A stretch of DNA of 64,000 nucleotides from an uncultured Hyphomonas sp. (GCF_963677035.1 NZ_OY781472.1:2480001-2544000), one strand, 5' to 3'. Shown: positions 1 through 8,880, counted from the first letter of the stretch. Notes: generated from the sequence alone by a model not told the origin. A program made the numbers and translations.

Positions 1-223
1 CTCCGATCGCAGCGATGGTGCCGCCTCCGTTTGAGCCATAAATGTCATGAAGTGCGGTTGCCCAAGTGCCGTTGGGAAGAGGATGGCTAAGGAAGAACTT
101 GTCCCCATGCATGATGCTCGCAGAGTCCATGCTCACAAGTACATGGCCCGGAGCAGGTTCCGTGAGCGACGGTACCTCACGGACCTCCAGCGACCGTTCC
201 TCCGTATAACAGATTGCTCTCAT
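1..223 (-). CDS. MDR-superfamily alcohol dehydrogenase/quinone reductase, N-terminus only (cut by window edge)
   Basis: The reverse strand reads from an ATG at 223 to the window start without a stop. A good Shine-Dalgarno (AAGGAG) lies 7 bases upstream of this ATG. The 74 visible residues begin MRAICYTEERSLEVREVP and contain the GHVLVSMDSASI stretch that matches the GroES-like N-terminal beta-barrel of medium-chain dehydrogenases/reductases. The glycine-rich end (YGSNGGGTIAAIG) fits the turn after the first domain. It is the last visible member of a minus-strand run (enoyl-CoA hydratase, thiolase, SDR, this gene), 59 bases after the SDR stop, so it probably shares their transcript. Substrate and cofactor cannot be judged from a fragment; zinc ligands are not visible. 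Confidence 0.72.
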   Translation of the reverse strand, partial: MRAICYTEERSLEVREVPSLTEPAPGHVLVSMDSASIMHGDKFFLSHPLPNGTWATALHDIYGSNGGGTIAAIG

Positions 224-282
224 GATTTCTCCTTGAAATTGGGTCTGCACACTACTGGCAGTGCGCTCCAAGGGAGCGGTTA

Positions 283-1056
283 TCAGCGCGGCTGCATGCG
301 GGCGCCGGCATCAAGATCGAGCGTCGTCGCATTCAGATATGAGTTCTCGACAATGTGTTGCGCCAGCTTGGCGAATTCCGACGGCTGCCCCATCCGGTTC
401 GGATACAGGATCATGCGATCGATAATGGACTGGGACACGTTGTCCGGCATGCCGGCAACCATTGACGTATTGAACAGGCCCGGTGAAATCGACACGACGC
501 GAATGGCCAGCTGTGCCAGATCTCGCGCAACGGGAAGGGTCAGCCCGACGACACCGGCCTTGCTGGCAGCGTACGCGGCTTGACCGATCTGACCTTGGGA
601 AGCCGCTCCCGAAGCCGTGTTGATGATAACGCCGCGCTCACCGCTCTCAGCGTCAGGCTCGTTTTTGCTCATCGCCAGCGCGGCAAACCGGATGACGTTG
701 AAGGTGCCGGTGAGGTTGATCCCAATAACCTTGTTCCAGGTTGCAAGCGGGAAGGCTTCGCCCCGCGATACCGTTTTCGCGGCATCCGCGACCCCGGCGC
801 AATTGACCGCGATATGAACACTACCGAAGGCAGATACGGCTGCATCGATCCCGTCCTTCACGCTGGCCTCGTCGACAACATCGACGATACGCGTCAGGCA
901 GGCATCACCAAGGTCTGCCTTGAGGGCCTGCAGCTTGTCCTCGTTACGATCAAATCCAACGATCCGTGCACCGGCAGCCGCCAGCGTTTTACTCGTCGCG
1001 AGTCCCAGTCCGGAGGCTGCCCCGGTTACGACGGCGATTTTACCAAGAAGCTCCAT
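283..1056 (-). CDS. SDR 3-hydroxyacyl-CoA dehydrogenase (HSD10/type-2-like)
   Basis: 257-residue short-chain dehydrogenase/reductase. The Rossmann motif TGAASGLG is at residues 11-18, Asp36 at the end of beta-2 favours NAD(H), NCAG is at 85-88, and the catalytic Ser149, Tyr162 and Lys166 (YAASK) are all present. The length and the overall pattern (VVTGAASGLG, GVIINTASGAA, ISPGLFNT) resemble the HSD17B10/FadB2-like 3-hydroxyacyl-CoA dehydrogenases that oxidise the beta-hydroxy intermediate in fatty-acyl or branched-acyl CoA degradation. The start has a Shine-Dalgarno (AAGGAA), and the gene follows the thiolase stop after 18 bases, so the two are almost certainly cotranscribed. The pathway role is inferred from the neighbours; a sterol or other hydroxyl substrate cannot be excluded. 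Confidence 0.85.
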   Translation of the reverse strand: MELLGKIAVVTGAASGLGLATSKTLAAAGARIVGFDRNEDKLQALKADLGDACLTRIVDVVDEASVKDGIDAAVSAFGSVHIAVNCAGVADAAKTVSRGEAFPLATWNKVIGINLTGTFNVIRFAALAMSKNEPDAESGERGVIINTASGAASQGQIGQAAYAASKAGVVGLTLPVARDLAQLAIRVVSISPGLFNTSMVAGMPDNVSQSIIDRMILYPNRMGQPSEFAKLAQHIVENSYLNATTLDLDAGARMQPR

Positions 1057-1074
1057 GGGTTTTCCTTACGCTTG

Positions 1075-2313
1075 CTATTTGCCCAAGATGGTTACGCAGG
1101 CCACCGCCTCTTCAATGCCCTGCAATCCGCCGCCGTTTTCCGCGATCGCCAGGCGCGCGCCTTCGACCTGACGGGGGCCGGCCTCATTGCGCAACTGGGC
1201 GGCAAGTTCGTAGACTTGTGCAAGGCCAGTGGCGCCGACAGGATGCCCCTTCGATTCCAGCCCGCCTGACGGATTGACCGGCACGCGGCCTCCGATGGTG
1301 GTCTCGCCGCGTTCGCTCGCAGGGCCTCCCTCGCCGAGGGCGCACAGGCCCAGGTTTTCGATCTGGATGATCTCGCCCATGGCGGTGGCATCGTGCACTT
1401 CGGCAACGGAAATATCGCCGGGACTGACCCCCGCCAACTCGTAAGCACGCCTGGCGGCACGCGCGGTGCAGTGGTTCACGAAGTCTTTCGAATAGCGGTC
1501 GCTGCCAGTCTGGACCACCGATGCTAGCACCCGAATTGCACGCGATCGGTCGATGCCGTAGCGCTTCAATCCCGAAGCAGTCGCCAGCACGACCGCGGCA
1601 CCACCGTCGGAAACCGGCGAACACATCGGCAGCGTCAGGGGATAAGTGATTGGTGGCGCGTTGAGCACCTCATCGATGGAGTAGGGTGTGCGGTATTGCG
1701 ACAACGGGTTTTCCACAGAGTGCTGATGATTCTTGGCGGCAACCGCAGCAATTTGGCGCTGCGTGGTGCCGAACGTCGCCATGTGGAGGCGGGAGAAGGC
1801 CGCATAGACGTCCATGAAAACGCTGTAGGGCTTGTCAGACGTCGTGCCCGGCGGCGGTTCGATGCCTTCACCAAGTTCCATGAGTCGTTTGCTGATTGCG
1901 TCTTTGTCGCTCACGTCCCACGCGCTGTCGAAGGCGCCAAACATCAGTTCGCGGTCCCGAGAGAACATCTTCTCAGCGCCCACGGCGAGTGCGACGTCCC
2001 CTTCGCTTGCTTTCAGGAAGTTGACCGCAAGGTTCAGTGCAGAGCTACCGCTGGCGCAAGCATTCTCCACGTTGACGACCGGGATTTGCTCGATGCCCAT
2101 GGATCGCAACGCAATCTGTCCACGGATCATGTGCTGCTGTTCCATATGGCCTTGCGACGCATTGGCAAAATAAGCTGCTTCCAACGCCGTCGCTTCGATC
2201 CCGGCATCGACGAGCGCGGCGCTTACCGCCTCCTTTGTAAGGGTCTTGATGTCTTTATCGGGCATCCGGCCGAACGGCGTCATGCCGACTCCAACGACGT
2301 AAATGTCTTCCAT
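1075..2313 (-). CDS. Thiolase family protein (SCP-x/acetyl-CoA acetyltransferase-like)
   Basis: 412 residues. The nucleophilic cysteine is Cys86 in ENACASGSSAL, and the C-terminal half has the NPSGGLESKGHPVGATG segment with the catalytic histidine. The usual second C-terminal cysteine loop of classical FadA thiolases is replaced by IAENGGGLQG, which is typical of the SCP-x / lipid-transfer-type thiolase branch acting on bulky or branched 3-ketoacyl-CoA. It would catalyse the final CoA-dependent cleavage of a beta-oxidation round. A Shine-Dalgarno (AGGAG) precedes the ATG. It lies 132 bases downstream of the enoyl-CoA hydratase stop and 18 bases upstream of the SDR gene, forming a hydratase-thiolase-dehydrogenase set. 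The substrate is unknown. Confidence 0.87.
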   Translation of the reverse strand: MEDIYVVGVGMTPFGRMPDKDIKTLTKEAVSAALVDAGIEATALEAAYFANASQGHMEQQHMIRGQIALRSMGIEQIPVVNVENACASGSSALNLAVNFLKASEGDVALAVGAEKMFSRDRELMFGAFDSAWDVSDKDAISKRLMELGEGIEPPPGTTSDKPYSVFMDVYAAFSRLHMATFGTTQRQIAAVAAKNHQHSVENPLSQYRTPYSIDEVLNAPPITYPLTLPMCSPVSDGGAAVVLATASGLKRYGIDRSRAIRVLASVVQTGSDRYSKDFVNHCTARAARRAYELAGVSPGDISVAEVHDATAMGEIIQIENLGLCALGEGGPASERGETTIGGRVPVNPSGGLESKGHPVGATGLAQVYELAAQLRNEAGPRQVEGARLAIAENGGGLQGIEEAVACVTILGK

Positions 2314-2445
2314 TCTTCCGGCTCCTATAATCAGTTCGCGAGTGCGTATACGTGTTGTGGCTGTGTTGGCTCTTTCAAGGGAAACCTGGCCCCGGGTGAT
2401 TACGCCGCGGCAATTCCCCGGGCAGCCAGGGCGCCGATGCTTGCC

Positions 2446-3231
2446 TCATCGGCCGAGGAACGATGGCTTGCGCTTCTCTTCGAATGCGGCGAGCCCTTCT
2501 TTCTGGTCATGGCTATGAGAATGGACCTCGGAAACGACCAATTCGGACCTGAGGGCAACGTCCTTTGGTTGTTCGAGACCGTCGTCGACCAGCGTCTTCA
2601 TCCGGCGCAGCACCAGAGAGCTTTTTGACCCTAGCTTGGCGACCAGACGTTCGGCGGCCACCATGAGTTCGGAATCGTCGACCACTTCATTGACCAGACC
2701 GCAGGTGACGAGGTCTTCGGCCGGTAGGAACTCGCCGGTGAACATCAGATATTTCGCGCGCGTCGGACCGATCTTTCGCGGCAGGCGCACAGAACCGCCA
2801 CCGCCTGGCAACAGCCCGAAATTGGCATGCGCATCGCCCAGTTTTGCCGATCGCGCTGCGATAACCAGATCACAGCACAGCACCAATTCCAGACCGCCGG
2901 CCAGGGCCAACCCATTGACCGCCGCAATCACGGGGCGCGGACAGGCTTCAAGGCATGCCATCATGTCGAGAATGCTGTCGAGGAACTGCGCCGTGGCGGT
3001 TTCGTCATTCTGTGATGCGTCGTTCACGAATTTCAGGTCGGCGCCAGCGCAGAACGCTCGTCCAGTGCCGATCAGTACCACGGCCTTGATTGCCGGATCG
3101 GCAGCAAGCGCCAGAGCTTTGGTAATGCCAGCCACGACATTGGGTGTGATTGCATTGAGCGCCGCCGGGCGGTTGAGTGTGACCCACACCGCGCCGTCTC
3201 GCGTGTCTACCAGAACGCTCGAGTCTGACAT
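2446..3231 (-). CDS. Enoyl-CoA hydratase/isomerase (crotonase superfamily)
   Basis: 261 residues from the ATG at 3231, chosen because a strong Shine-Dalgarno (GGGAGGAAAC) lies just before it; an upstream in-frame ATG at 3285 has none. Crotonase landmarks: AFCAGADLKF (oxyanion hole, residues 59-68), NGLALAGGLELVLCCDLVIAA with Glu115 at the position of crotonase Glu144, and GLLPGGGGSVRLPR. By hand alignment the position of crotonase Glu164 is His135, so a standard two-glutamate hydratase mechanism is doubtful. Isomerase, hydrolase or another crotonase-fold activity is possible. First gene of the minus-strand acyl-CoA run, divergent from the MaoC hydratase at 3594. Confidence 0.85.
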   Translation of the reverse strand: MSDSSVLVDTRDGAVWVTLNRPAALNAITPNVVAGITKALALAADPAIKAVVLIGTGRAFCAGADLKFVNDASQNDETATAQFLDSILDMMACLEACPRPVIAAVNGLALAGGLELVLCCDLVIAARSAKLGDAHANFGLLPGGGGSVRLPRKIGPTRAKYLMFTGEFLPAEDLVTCGLVNEVVDDSELMVAAERLVAKLGSKSSLVLRRMKTLVDDGLEQPKDVALRSELVVSEVHSHSHDQKEGLAAFEEKRKPSFLGR

Positions 3232-3371
3232 TGTTTCCTCCCGTGCCAAAGGGACAGCACCTTTCCCGAAAAGCGCCCTTGGCAATTAGTTTTGTAGTGT
3301 CTAGCTTAGCTCAGGAATTTATAGGACTCAAAATAAATATTCCACCCTCTTCGTTATTTTCAGGAGCAATC

Positions 3372-3479
3372 ATGTTTGGTGATCCCGTTATCGCGACGAC
3401 GTTGCGTGCGGAACTCGCTTTGCCCCTTCTTGCGGGGCCGATGCTTCTTGTTTCTGGTTCGGCTCTGAGCCGGCGTTAA
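3372..3479 (+). pseudogene. Truncated start of a nitronate monooxygenase-like gene
   Basis: A 35-codon ORF with a proper ribosome binding site (CAGGAGCAATC, then ATG). Its residues LRAELALPLLAGPMLLVSG match the first beta strand and phosphate-region start of nitronate monooxygenases (2-nitropropane dioxygenase family). After SGSAL it runs into SRR and a stop where the family continues for about 300 more residues. No continuation was seen in the following 110 bases. It is best read as a gene remnant left by deletion in the divergent region between the enoyl-CoA hydratase and the MaoC hydratase. The alternative, a real 35-residue peptide, is less likely. Confidence 0.5.
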
Positions 3480-3493
3480 ACGCGTTCAGAGCC
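3460..3493. promoter_or_regulatory. Nested inverted repeats in divergent promoter region
   Basis: A perfect 13-base palindrome CGGCTCTGAGCCG occupies 3460-3472. The overlapping arm GGCTCTGA (3461-3468) is repeated inverted as TCAGAGCC (3486-3493) with a 17-base gap. The site lies about 100 bases upstream of the MaoC gene start, between it and the divergent acyl-CoA genes, where an operator for a catabolic regulator would be expected. No regulator gene is adjacent, so this is only a candidate site. The left part also lies inside the 3' end of the nitronate monooxygenase remnant. Confidence 0.25.
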
Positions 3494-3593
3494 AGAGGCG
3501 ACAGCAGCAGCGCGCTTCTGGACGTTATAATCGTTTAGACGCGAAAATCGCGCATTCCAATTCTAAAGTATACCGCAATCGGAGGAAAACAGG

Positions 3594-4448
3594 ATGAATG
3601 TCGGAGAAGTTATCGGCACCGATTTTGCGTCCATTCAGCAGAGTTATTCGGCCCGCGATACCATCTTGTACGCGCTGGGAGTAGGGTTCGGCAGGGAGCC
3701 GCTTGACCCTTCTCACCTGGCCTTCCTGTATGAAGAAGGGCTGCTGGCCGCGCCGACCATGGCGAATGTCCTTGGCTATCCGGGACTGTGGATGGCTGAT
3801 GAGCGCTTTGGGATTGACTGGAGGCGGATGCTCCATGCTGAGCAGCGCCTCGAACTCTACGAGCCTCTTCCCGCCTCAGGCACAATCCGCGCGCAAAACA
3901 CGGTTGTTGGCATAGTGGACCATGGAGCGCGAGGCGCCATGCTGCACCAGCAAAACGTTATCGCTGAGGCTGGGACAGGACGGCGCCTGGCAAGCGCCAT
4001 GATGTCGATCATGTTTCGCGGAGACGGTGGGTGCGGGAATTGGGGCGATGCGCCAGCCCCACTGGAGCGCGTGCCGGCACGCGCGCCCGAACGGTCTGTT
4101 GAGATCGCGTCGTGGGAGGCCCAGCCTCTTATCTACCGGTTGTCAGGTGACCTCCATCCCCTTCATATTGATCCGGAAGTGGCAAACGTGGCGGGGTTCG
4201 AGAGACCGATCCTTCACGGCCTCGCGACCATGGGTATGGCCGGGTATGGGTTGTTACGCGAGGTCGCTGGCATGGCGCCCGAACGGCTGCGCTCCATGGC
4301 CGTGCGATTTACCGCGCCTGTGATTCCCGGAGACAAGCTGCGCTTCGAGTTCTGGGATGAAGGCGGCGGACTGATCCGTTTTCGCGTCGTTGCGCCCGAG
4401 CGCGGAGAGCTGAAAGTAATCGATCGTGGCACTGCGCTGCTTGCCTGA
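3594..4448 (+). CDS. MaoC-type enoyl-CoA hydratase 2 (double hot-dog)
   Basis: 284 residues with an N-terminal hot-dog half (about 1-140) and a C-terminal MaoC half (about 165-284). The hydratase 2 signature YRLSGDLHPLHIDPEVA continues into GFERPILHGLATMG (181-214), with the catalytic Asp186 and His191. This is the architecture of the (R)-specific hydratase 2 domain of multifunctional enzyme 2, which hydrates trans-2-enoyl-CoA to (3R)-hydroxyacyl-CoA. The start has a strong Shine-Dalgarno (GGAGG at 3581-3585). It is divergent from the enoyl-CoA hydratase/thiolase run and convergent with the acyl-CoA dehydrogenase, so it lies in the middle of an acyl-CoA degradation cluster. Confidence 0.88.
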   Translation: MNVGEVIGTDFASIQQSYSARDTILYALGVGFGREPLDPSHLAFLYEEGLLAAPTMANVLGYPGLWMADERFGIDWRRMLHAEQRLELYEPLPASGTIRAQNTVVGIVDHGARGAMLHQQNVIAEAGTGRRLASAMMSIMFRGDGGCGNWGDAPAPLERVPARAPERSVEIASWEAQPLIYRLSGDLHPLHIDPEVANVAGFERPILHGLATMGMAGYGLLREVAGMAPERLRSMAVRFTAPVIPGDKLRFEFWDEGGGLIRFRVVAPERGELKVIDRGTALLA

Positions 4449-4488
4449 TCCGACGGCCGGGTGTTCAGGGTCTCAAATTCCGCCGTGG

Positions 4489-5628
4489 TCAGAGGTTCCG
4501 GGAAATAATCAGCTTCTGAATGTGGCTTGTACCCTCATAGATCTTGCAGACCCTGACATCGCGGTAATAACGCTCAACCGGAAAGTCTGTCAGATAGCCA
4601 TACCCGCCATGGATCTGCAGCGCTTCCGAGCACACCTTCTCAGCCATTTCGCTCGCGAAAAGCTTGGCGATTGACGCCTCTTTGGAGCAGGGCAGGCCGG
4701 CCTCAAGGAGGCGCGCGGCGTGAATATAGTATTGTCTGGCAACGTCGACCTGTGCAGCCATTTCGGCAAGGGTGAAGCCGACGCCTTGCAGTTCCATGAT
4801 CGGTTTGCCCCCGACTTCACGTTCGCGCGCAAATTGTACAGCGGCATCAAGGGCAGCCCTGGCGACGCCAACCGACTGCGCAGCAATCGATATCCGCCCA
4901 TCGGAAAGGCCGGACATGGCGATTCCGTAACCGCCATCAACCGTACCCAGGACATTCTCCTTGGGCACGCGAAGCTCTTCGAGCTGAATCTGGGCGACAT
5001 GTGCAGTTCGCTGGCCCAGCTTGTCCTCGACGCGGCTGATCACATATCCCTCAGCTGGCGGCTCGACCAGGAATGTGGTGAATCCCCTCTTGCCTGCATC
5101 CGGATTGGTGCGTGCAAAGATGAGCGCAACGCCGGCCTCGCCGCCGTTGGAGATAAACTGCTTGGTTCCGTTGAGGACGAAATCGTCGCCATCGCGGCGC
5201 GCAGTGGCGCGCAGTGCTGAAGTATCCGATCCGGCCTGTGGCTCAGTCATCAGGAAGGCCCCGATTTTTTCGCCTGTTGCCATCGCTGGCAGAAGCCTCT
5301 CCTTCTGCTCCGCATTGCCATGTTTTGCGATGATATGCGCCGCGCCTAGGGAATGAACGTGGACTATTGTTCCCACGCCAGCATCGGCGGCGGAGATCTC
5401 TTCGATGGCGAGACAGTAGGAAAGAAATCCCGTTTCCGATCCACCATACGCCTCGGGAATTGCCATTCCCAAGAACCCCTGATCAGCGAGCGTCCTGAGC
5501 TCATCGGTCGGCCAGGTCGAGGTTCGGTCTCTCTCGGCAGCGGTTGGAGTAAGGATGTCGCGTGCAATTTTTCTGGCTGAATCTCGGATCATGCACTGCT
5601 GTTCAGAAAAGAACATATTGTTTTCCAT
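4489..5628 (-). CDS. Acyl-CoA dehydrogenase (FAD-dependent)
   Basis: 379 residues from the ATG at 5628 (MENNMFFSEQQ), which gives the usual family length. An in-frame start at 5766 would add 46 residues with no family resemblance. Motifs in order: FLMTEPQAGSDTSAL (FAD/substrate signature), NGTKQFISNGG, LGQRTAHVAQI, ALQIHGGYGYLTDFPVERYYRD, and the catalytic base Glu365 in IYEGTSH. The latter placement is typical of short-chain and branched-chain acyl-CoA dehydrogenases. It catalyses the first alpha,beta-desaturation with electron transfer to ETF. Tail-to-tail with the MaoC hydratase (40 bases apart). No clear Shine-Dalgarno was seen. Confidence 0.9.
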   Translation of the reverse strand: MENNMFFSEQQCMIRDSARKIARDILTPTAAERDRTSTWPTDELRTLADQGFLGMAIPEAYGGSETGFLSYCLAIEEISAADAGVGTIVHVHSLGAAHIIAKHGNAEQKERLLPAMATGEKIGAFLMTEPQAGSDTSALRATARRDGDDFVLNGTKQFISNGGEAGVALIFARTNPDAGKRGFTTFLVEPPAEGYVISRVEDKLGQRTAHVAQIQLEELRVPKENVLGTVDGGYGIAMSGLSDGRISIAAQSVGVARAALDAAVQFAREREVGGKPIMELQGVGFTLAEMAAQVDVARQYYIHAARLLEAGLPCSKEASIAKLFASEMAEKVCSEALQIHGGYGYLTDFPVERYYRDVRVCKIYEGTSHIQKLIISRNL

Positions 5629-5914
5629 CGCTGAAATGCTTGTTAATCGCCAGAACGTGTCGGCAATTGCGATTGCCTGCTGATCGATACTAAAATTGAC
5701 AGGCAAGTCAATTGATATGCGGATGGTCGATCGGCGAGGCGCGTGGAGTGCATCTACCGTGCTCAATGTCGGGATCGATTCCGGCCAATCTTAGTCGTGT
5801 CCGGGCAGGGGGGCGATCTGGGGCATTTGGAGCCTGATTGGAGTTGCGTCCACGAACCACCTATTTTACACCCATGCCAAATAACAAACTATAACTATGA
5901 TCGAGGGCTGAGAA

Positions 5915-6886
5915 ATGTTGGCATGGCAAGCTGGGGAATTTGGAGAGCCGCTGGATGTCCTGGCGCTGAAGGACATGGAGGAGCCTGTTCCGGGACCGGG
6001 CGAAGTGCTGATCAAGGTGAAAGCCGTCGGGTTGGGACTACCTGATCTGATGGCGGTGCAGGGACGTTACCCGTTTGTCACCGTCCCGCCCGCAATACCG
6101 GGTCATTCTTTCGCGGGCACGATTGAGTCTAGCGGGCCCGGCAGCGCCTTTGCACCCGGCATGCGGGTTATGGCGCGTACGATGTATAAAAACCAGGCTG
6201 GCGCACTGGCAGAATATGCGCTTGCCAGGGCATTTGATACATTTCCCTCGCCGGATGCGCTCGATGACGCTCAGGCTGCTGGCTTCGTTGTGCCATTCCA
6301 CACGGCTCATGTTGGTCTCGTAAGTCGGGGGAAGCTCGCCGGAGGCGAGACGCTTCTCGTCCTCGGCGGATCCGGGGCCAGCGGGTCGGCCGCGATATCT
6401 CTCGGAAAGGCCTTGGGAGCGCGGGTCATCGCAACCGCTCGCGGAGAGGCGAAGGCCGGCTTCTGTCGTACGCTGGGTGCTGATCATGTCATCGATACGA
6501 CGACGTCGCATATCGGTGAAGCCCTGCGCGAATTGACAGACGGATATGGTGCTGACGTGATTTTTGACCCGGTCGGTGGGGAGCCGAGCGATCAGGCGGT
6601 CCAGGCGATCGCAACAGGAGGGCGCCTGGTCCTGATCGGAATTTCGGCGGGCTTGCAGACTTTGAATCCGCTCGACATGATCGGGAGGACCTACTCCGTG
6701 ATCGGGGCCGGACTTCCCAATCGCACCGAGGCTGAGCGAGCGGAGGCTGTTGCGGATCTGGATCGGCTGGTCAGTAGCGGGAAAATCTTGGTACCTATCG
6801 AAGGTCGGTACGATTTCGAAGAAGTACCCGGGATGATCGCCCGGCTCGGCGGCGATATCATGGGCCGGCACATTATCAATATATAG
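5915..6886 (+). CDS. NADPH:quinone oxidoreductase-like MDR protein
   Basis: 323-residue zinc-independent medium-chain dehydrogenase/reductase. The N-terminal GroES-like domain shows GPGEVLIKVKAVGLGLPDLMAVQGRYP and IPGHSFAGTIESSG. The Rossmann domain has LLVLGGSGASGSAAISLGKA (nucleotide loop) and YGADVIFDPVGG. Members of this branch reduce quinones or enoyl/enone groups with NAD(P)H. The start is an ATG after GGGCTGAGAA, with only a weak Shine-Dalgarno. It is divergent from the acyl-CoA dehydrogenase. It could act as a trans-2-enoyl-CoA or enone reductase in the same degradation cluster, but this is only inferred from position. Confidence 0.8.
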   Translation: MLAWQAGEFGEPLDVLALKDMEEPVPGPGEVLIKVKAVGLGLPDLMAVQGRYPFVTVPPAIPGHSFAGTIESSGPGSAFAPGMRVMARTMYKNQAGALAEYALARAFDTFPSPDALDDAQAAGFVVPFHTAHVGLVSRGKLAGGETLLVLGGSGASGSAAISLGKALGARVIATARGEAKAGFCRTLGADHVIDTTTSHIGEALRELTDGYGADVIFDPVGGEPSDQAVQAIATGGRLVLIGISAGLQTLNPLDMIGRTYSVIGAGLPNRTEAERAEAVADLDRLVSSGKILVPIEGRYDFEEVPGMIARLGGDIMGRHIINI

Positions 6887-7117
6887 TGGATCAACCTCTC
6901 CAGAGCCGGCCTCAGTCAGCCGGTTGAAGCCTGTGGCAGTTATGGATCAGCGTAGGTGAGGCGCGCGTCAGCCATGGCGGCCAACCCGGGCTTTCTAGTG
7001 GTGGGCGGCGCTGCGTGCTCTTATCGCTCCAATCGTCTTCACCCCCTGCCGGGCTCTTGATCTCATGGAAATGGCCCCGCCGCACTTGACAGGGCCGAAG
7101 TTCCAGGCGTCTGTCGG

Positions 7118-8452
7118 CTAGCCGTTCGGGAAGCGTTTTTTGTAGCCGGTCAAGCCCGCATTGATGTTTGTTATACGCTCCTTCATGTCCATGGCAGCGC
7201 GTGTGAATTCCAGCGGGTAGCGGGTCTCAACCAGGGTAGAGAGCAGGTCGTTGATCCGGTGCGGATCGAGGTTGGCTTCCCGGGCAGCCTCGAAGGACTT
7301 GGCGTCCGGTCCGTGGGCGCCCCAGTTGTTGGTGACCCCGAGGCTTCCGTTTAGGTCGACGCCATTGGTGACGGGCATTCCGCACACGATACTGCTGATT
7401 TCGGCAACCGTGTTGCGATGGAAACCCGGCAGATGCAGTGTGTGGTCCCCCACGATCCAGCGCGGTGGGACGATCAGGAAGTCGGCATTGCAGCCGCTCA
7501 CGTCGTGTGCAGGCGAAGTGAGTGCGCAAAAGATCGAAGGATCTGGGTGATCGACGGTGGCCGTGCCCATGGAAACGAACTTGCGCATGTCGTACTTGTA
7601 CGGCGTGAGGTTGCCGCGCCAGGCCACCACGTCGAAAGGAGAGTGGTCGATATGGGCCGACCAGAACTTACCGCCCAGTTTTTGGATCACATGGGTCTGA
7701 ACGTCCTCATCCTCGAAGCTCGCGACCGGCGCCTCGAAGTCGATGGCATTGGCATTGCCGTTCGAGCCCATCAGGCCCATTTCGGGCAGCACCCACGGAT
7801 GACCGTAGTTTTCATAAACAAGGCCGCGAGCAAATGCGCCCTTCAATTCCACGCGGAATTTCACCCCCCGGGGGATAAGAACAAACTCGCATGGTTCTGC
7901 CTCGATCAAGCCGAATTCGGTGACAATGCGAAGATCGCCCTGCTGGGGCACGATGAGGAACTCGCCGTCCGCATTGCTAAAGGCGCAGTTCTCCATCGAC
8001 TTGGTGGCGCGGTAGAAATGGACCGCCAGGCCCTCATGTAGATTGGGTGAGCCGCAGCCGCACAAAGTCAGCATACCTTCCAGGAAATCAGCAGACACAT
8101 CTTCCTGCGGGCGCTGGGCCCAGCGCATGCGATTGGGATAAGGGGCTATGTCGAGCGGCGGCGTGCGGAAGTCGCCGCCGTCCCAGGGTGTAAATTCCCC
8201 GCTGAAAACCGAAGGGCGGATGCGGAAGACGTAGCTGCGCCGGTTCAGGTGCCGTGGCGCATAGAATGACGCGCCAGTGATAAGCTCACTATAAAGACCA
8301 AGTGGAGCTTTCTGCGGGCTGTTCTGACCTTTCGGTAAGGCGCCAGCCACCGCCTCTGTCTCGAACTCATTGCCGAAGCCGACCTGGTAGCGCACCGCGC
8401 TGAGCGCCTTTCCGGAGGTCTTGGGCTGTTTGGTCTCTGCAACGTCGTTCAT
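7118..8452 (-). CDS. hmgA: Homogentisate 1,2-dioxygenase
   Basis: 444 residues, full length for the family. Diagnostic segments are GFGNEFETEAVAGALPKGQN near the N-terminus and, in the C-terminal cupin, HRNTVAE (iron ligands His and Glu, matching His335/Glu341 of the human enzyme) and WGAHGPD (third ligand His, matching His371). It opens the ring of homogentisate to maleylacetoacetate using Fe(II) and O2 in the tyrosine/phenylalanine degradation pathway. The ATG has a GAGGA Shine-Dalgarno. No maleylacetoacetate isomerase or fumarylacetoacetase gene is adjacent, so the rest of the pathway must be encoded elsewhere or the gene stands alone here. Confidence 0.96.
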   Translation of the reverse strand: MNDVAETKQPKTSGKALSAVRYQVGFGNEFETEAVAGALPKGQNSPQKAPLGLYSELITGASFYAPRHLNRRSYVFRIRPSVFSGEFTPWDGGDFRTPPLDIAPYPNRMRWAQRPQEDVSADFLEGMLTLCGCGSPNLHEGLAVHFYRATKSMENCAFSNADGEFLIVPQQGDLRIVTEFGLIEAEPCEFVLIPRGVKFRVELKGAFARGLVYENYGHPWVLPEMGLMGSNGNANAIDFEAPVASFEDEDVQTHVIQKLGGKFWSAHIDHSPFDVVAWRGNLTPYKYDMRKFVSMGTATVDHPDPSIFCALTSPAHDVSGCNADFLIVPPRWIVGDHTLHLPGFHRNTVAEISSIVCGMPVTNGVDLNGSLGVTNNWGAHGPDAKSFEAAREANLDPHRINDLLSTLVETRYPLEFTRAAMDMKERITNINAGLTGYKKRFPNG

Positions 8453-8880
8453 CGATTAGTCCTCACTTTGTCGGTGGCCTCGTCGGGTTGGGATTCGTTT
8501 CTTGACCGGCCATCTGTTTCGTGGGACGCTAACACTAATTTATAGGTCTAGCAATTGATTTGAGGCCATGCGAGCTGGATACGTGCTTTGGGAGGTCCGG
8601 TGCTTCGGTACATTGGGTCCTTTCAGTGCGTGCCATTTATCGGGTTCGTTACGTGCGGGCCGGGTGTTTCCAAAGCAGCCAATTTTTCGGACTATCGGTT
8701 CGAGGTGGAAGCGGGATAGCGTCGCGGCGAAGAAGGGTGGGCAATGCAACAGACGTTGCAAACTTGTGAAGATCCGGGGTCCTGGAGGGCAAGCCGTGGA
8801 GAGAGCTGCACAGCATGCGCACCCCGGCACGCCTGCAGGCGAATAGCGACGCAAAGCACAAATCTTAGAGGAGACGGCTG
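8453..8880. other. 428-base divergent intergenic region between hmgA and hydrolase
   Basis: Short ORFs here have no family resemblance or ribosome binding sites. The region separates divergent genes and so must hold at least two promoters. An AT-rich patch near 8530-8560 next to hmgA (ACTAATTTATAGG) is the best visible promoter-like stretch for the minus strand. A perfect palindrome at 8745-8760 is listed separately. Nothing else is recognisable. Confidence 0.4.
8745..8760. promoter_or_regulatory. Perfect interrupted palindrome TGCAAC-N4-GTTGCA
   Basis: TGCAACAGACGTTGCA has 6-base perfectly complementary arms around AGAC. It sits about 120 bases upstream of the alpha/beta hydrolase start in a region that must control two divergent genes. 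The form suits a dimeric repressor operator. Which regulator would use it is unknown. Confidence 0.3.
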
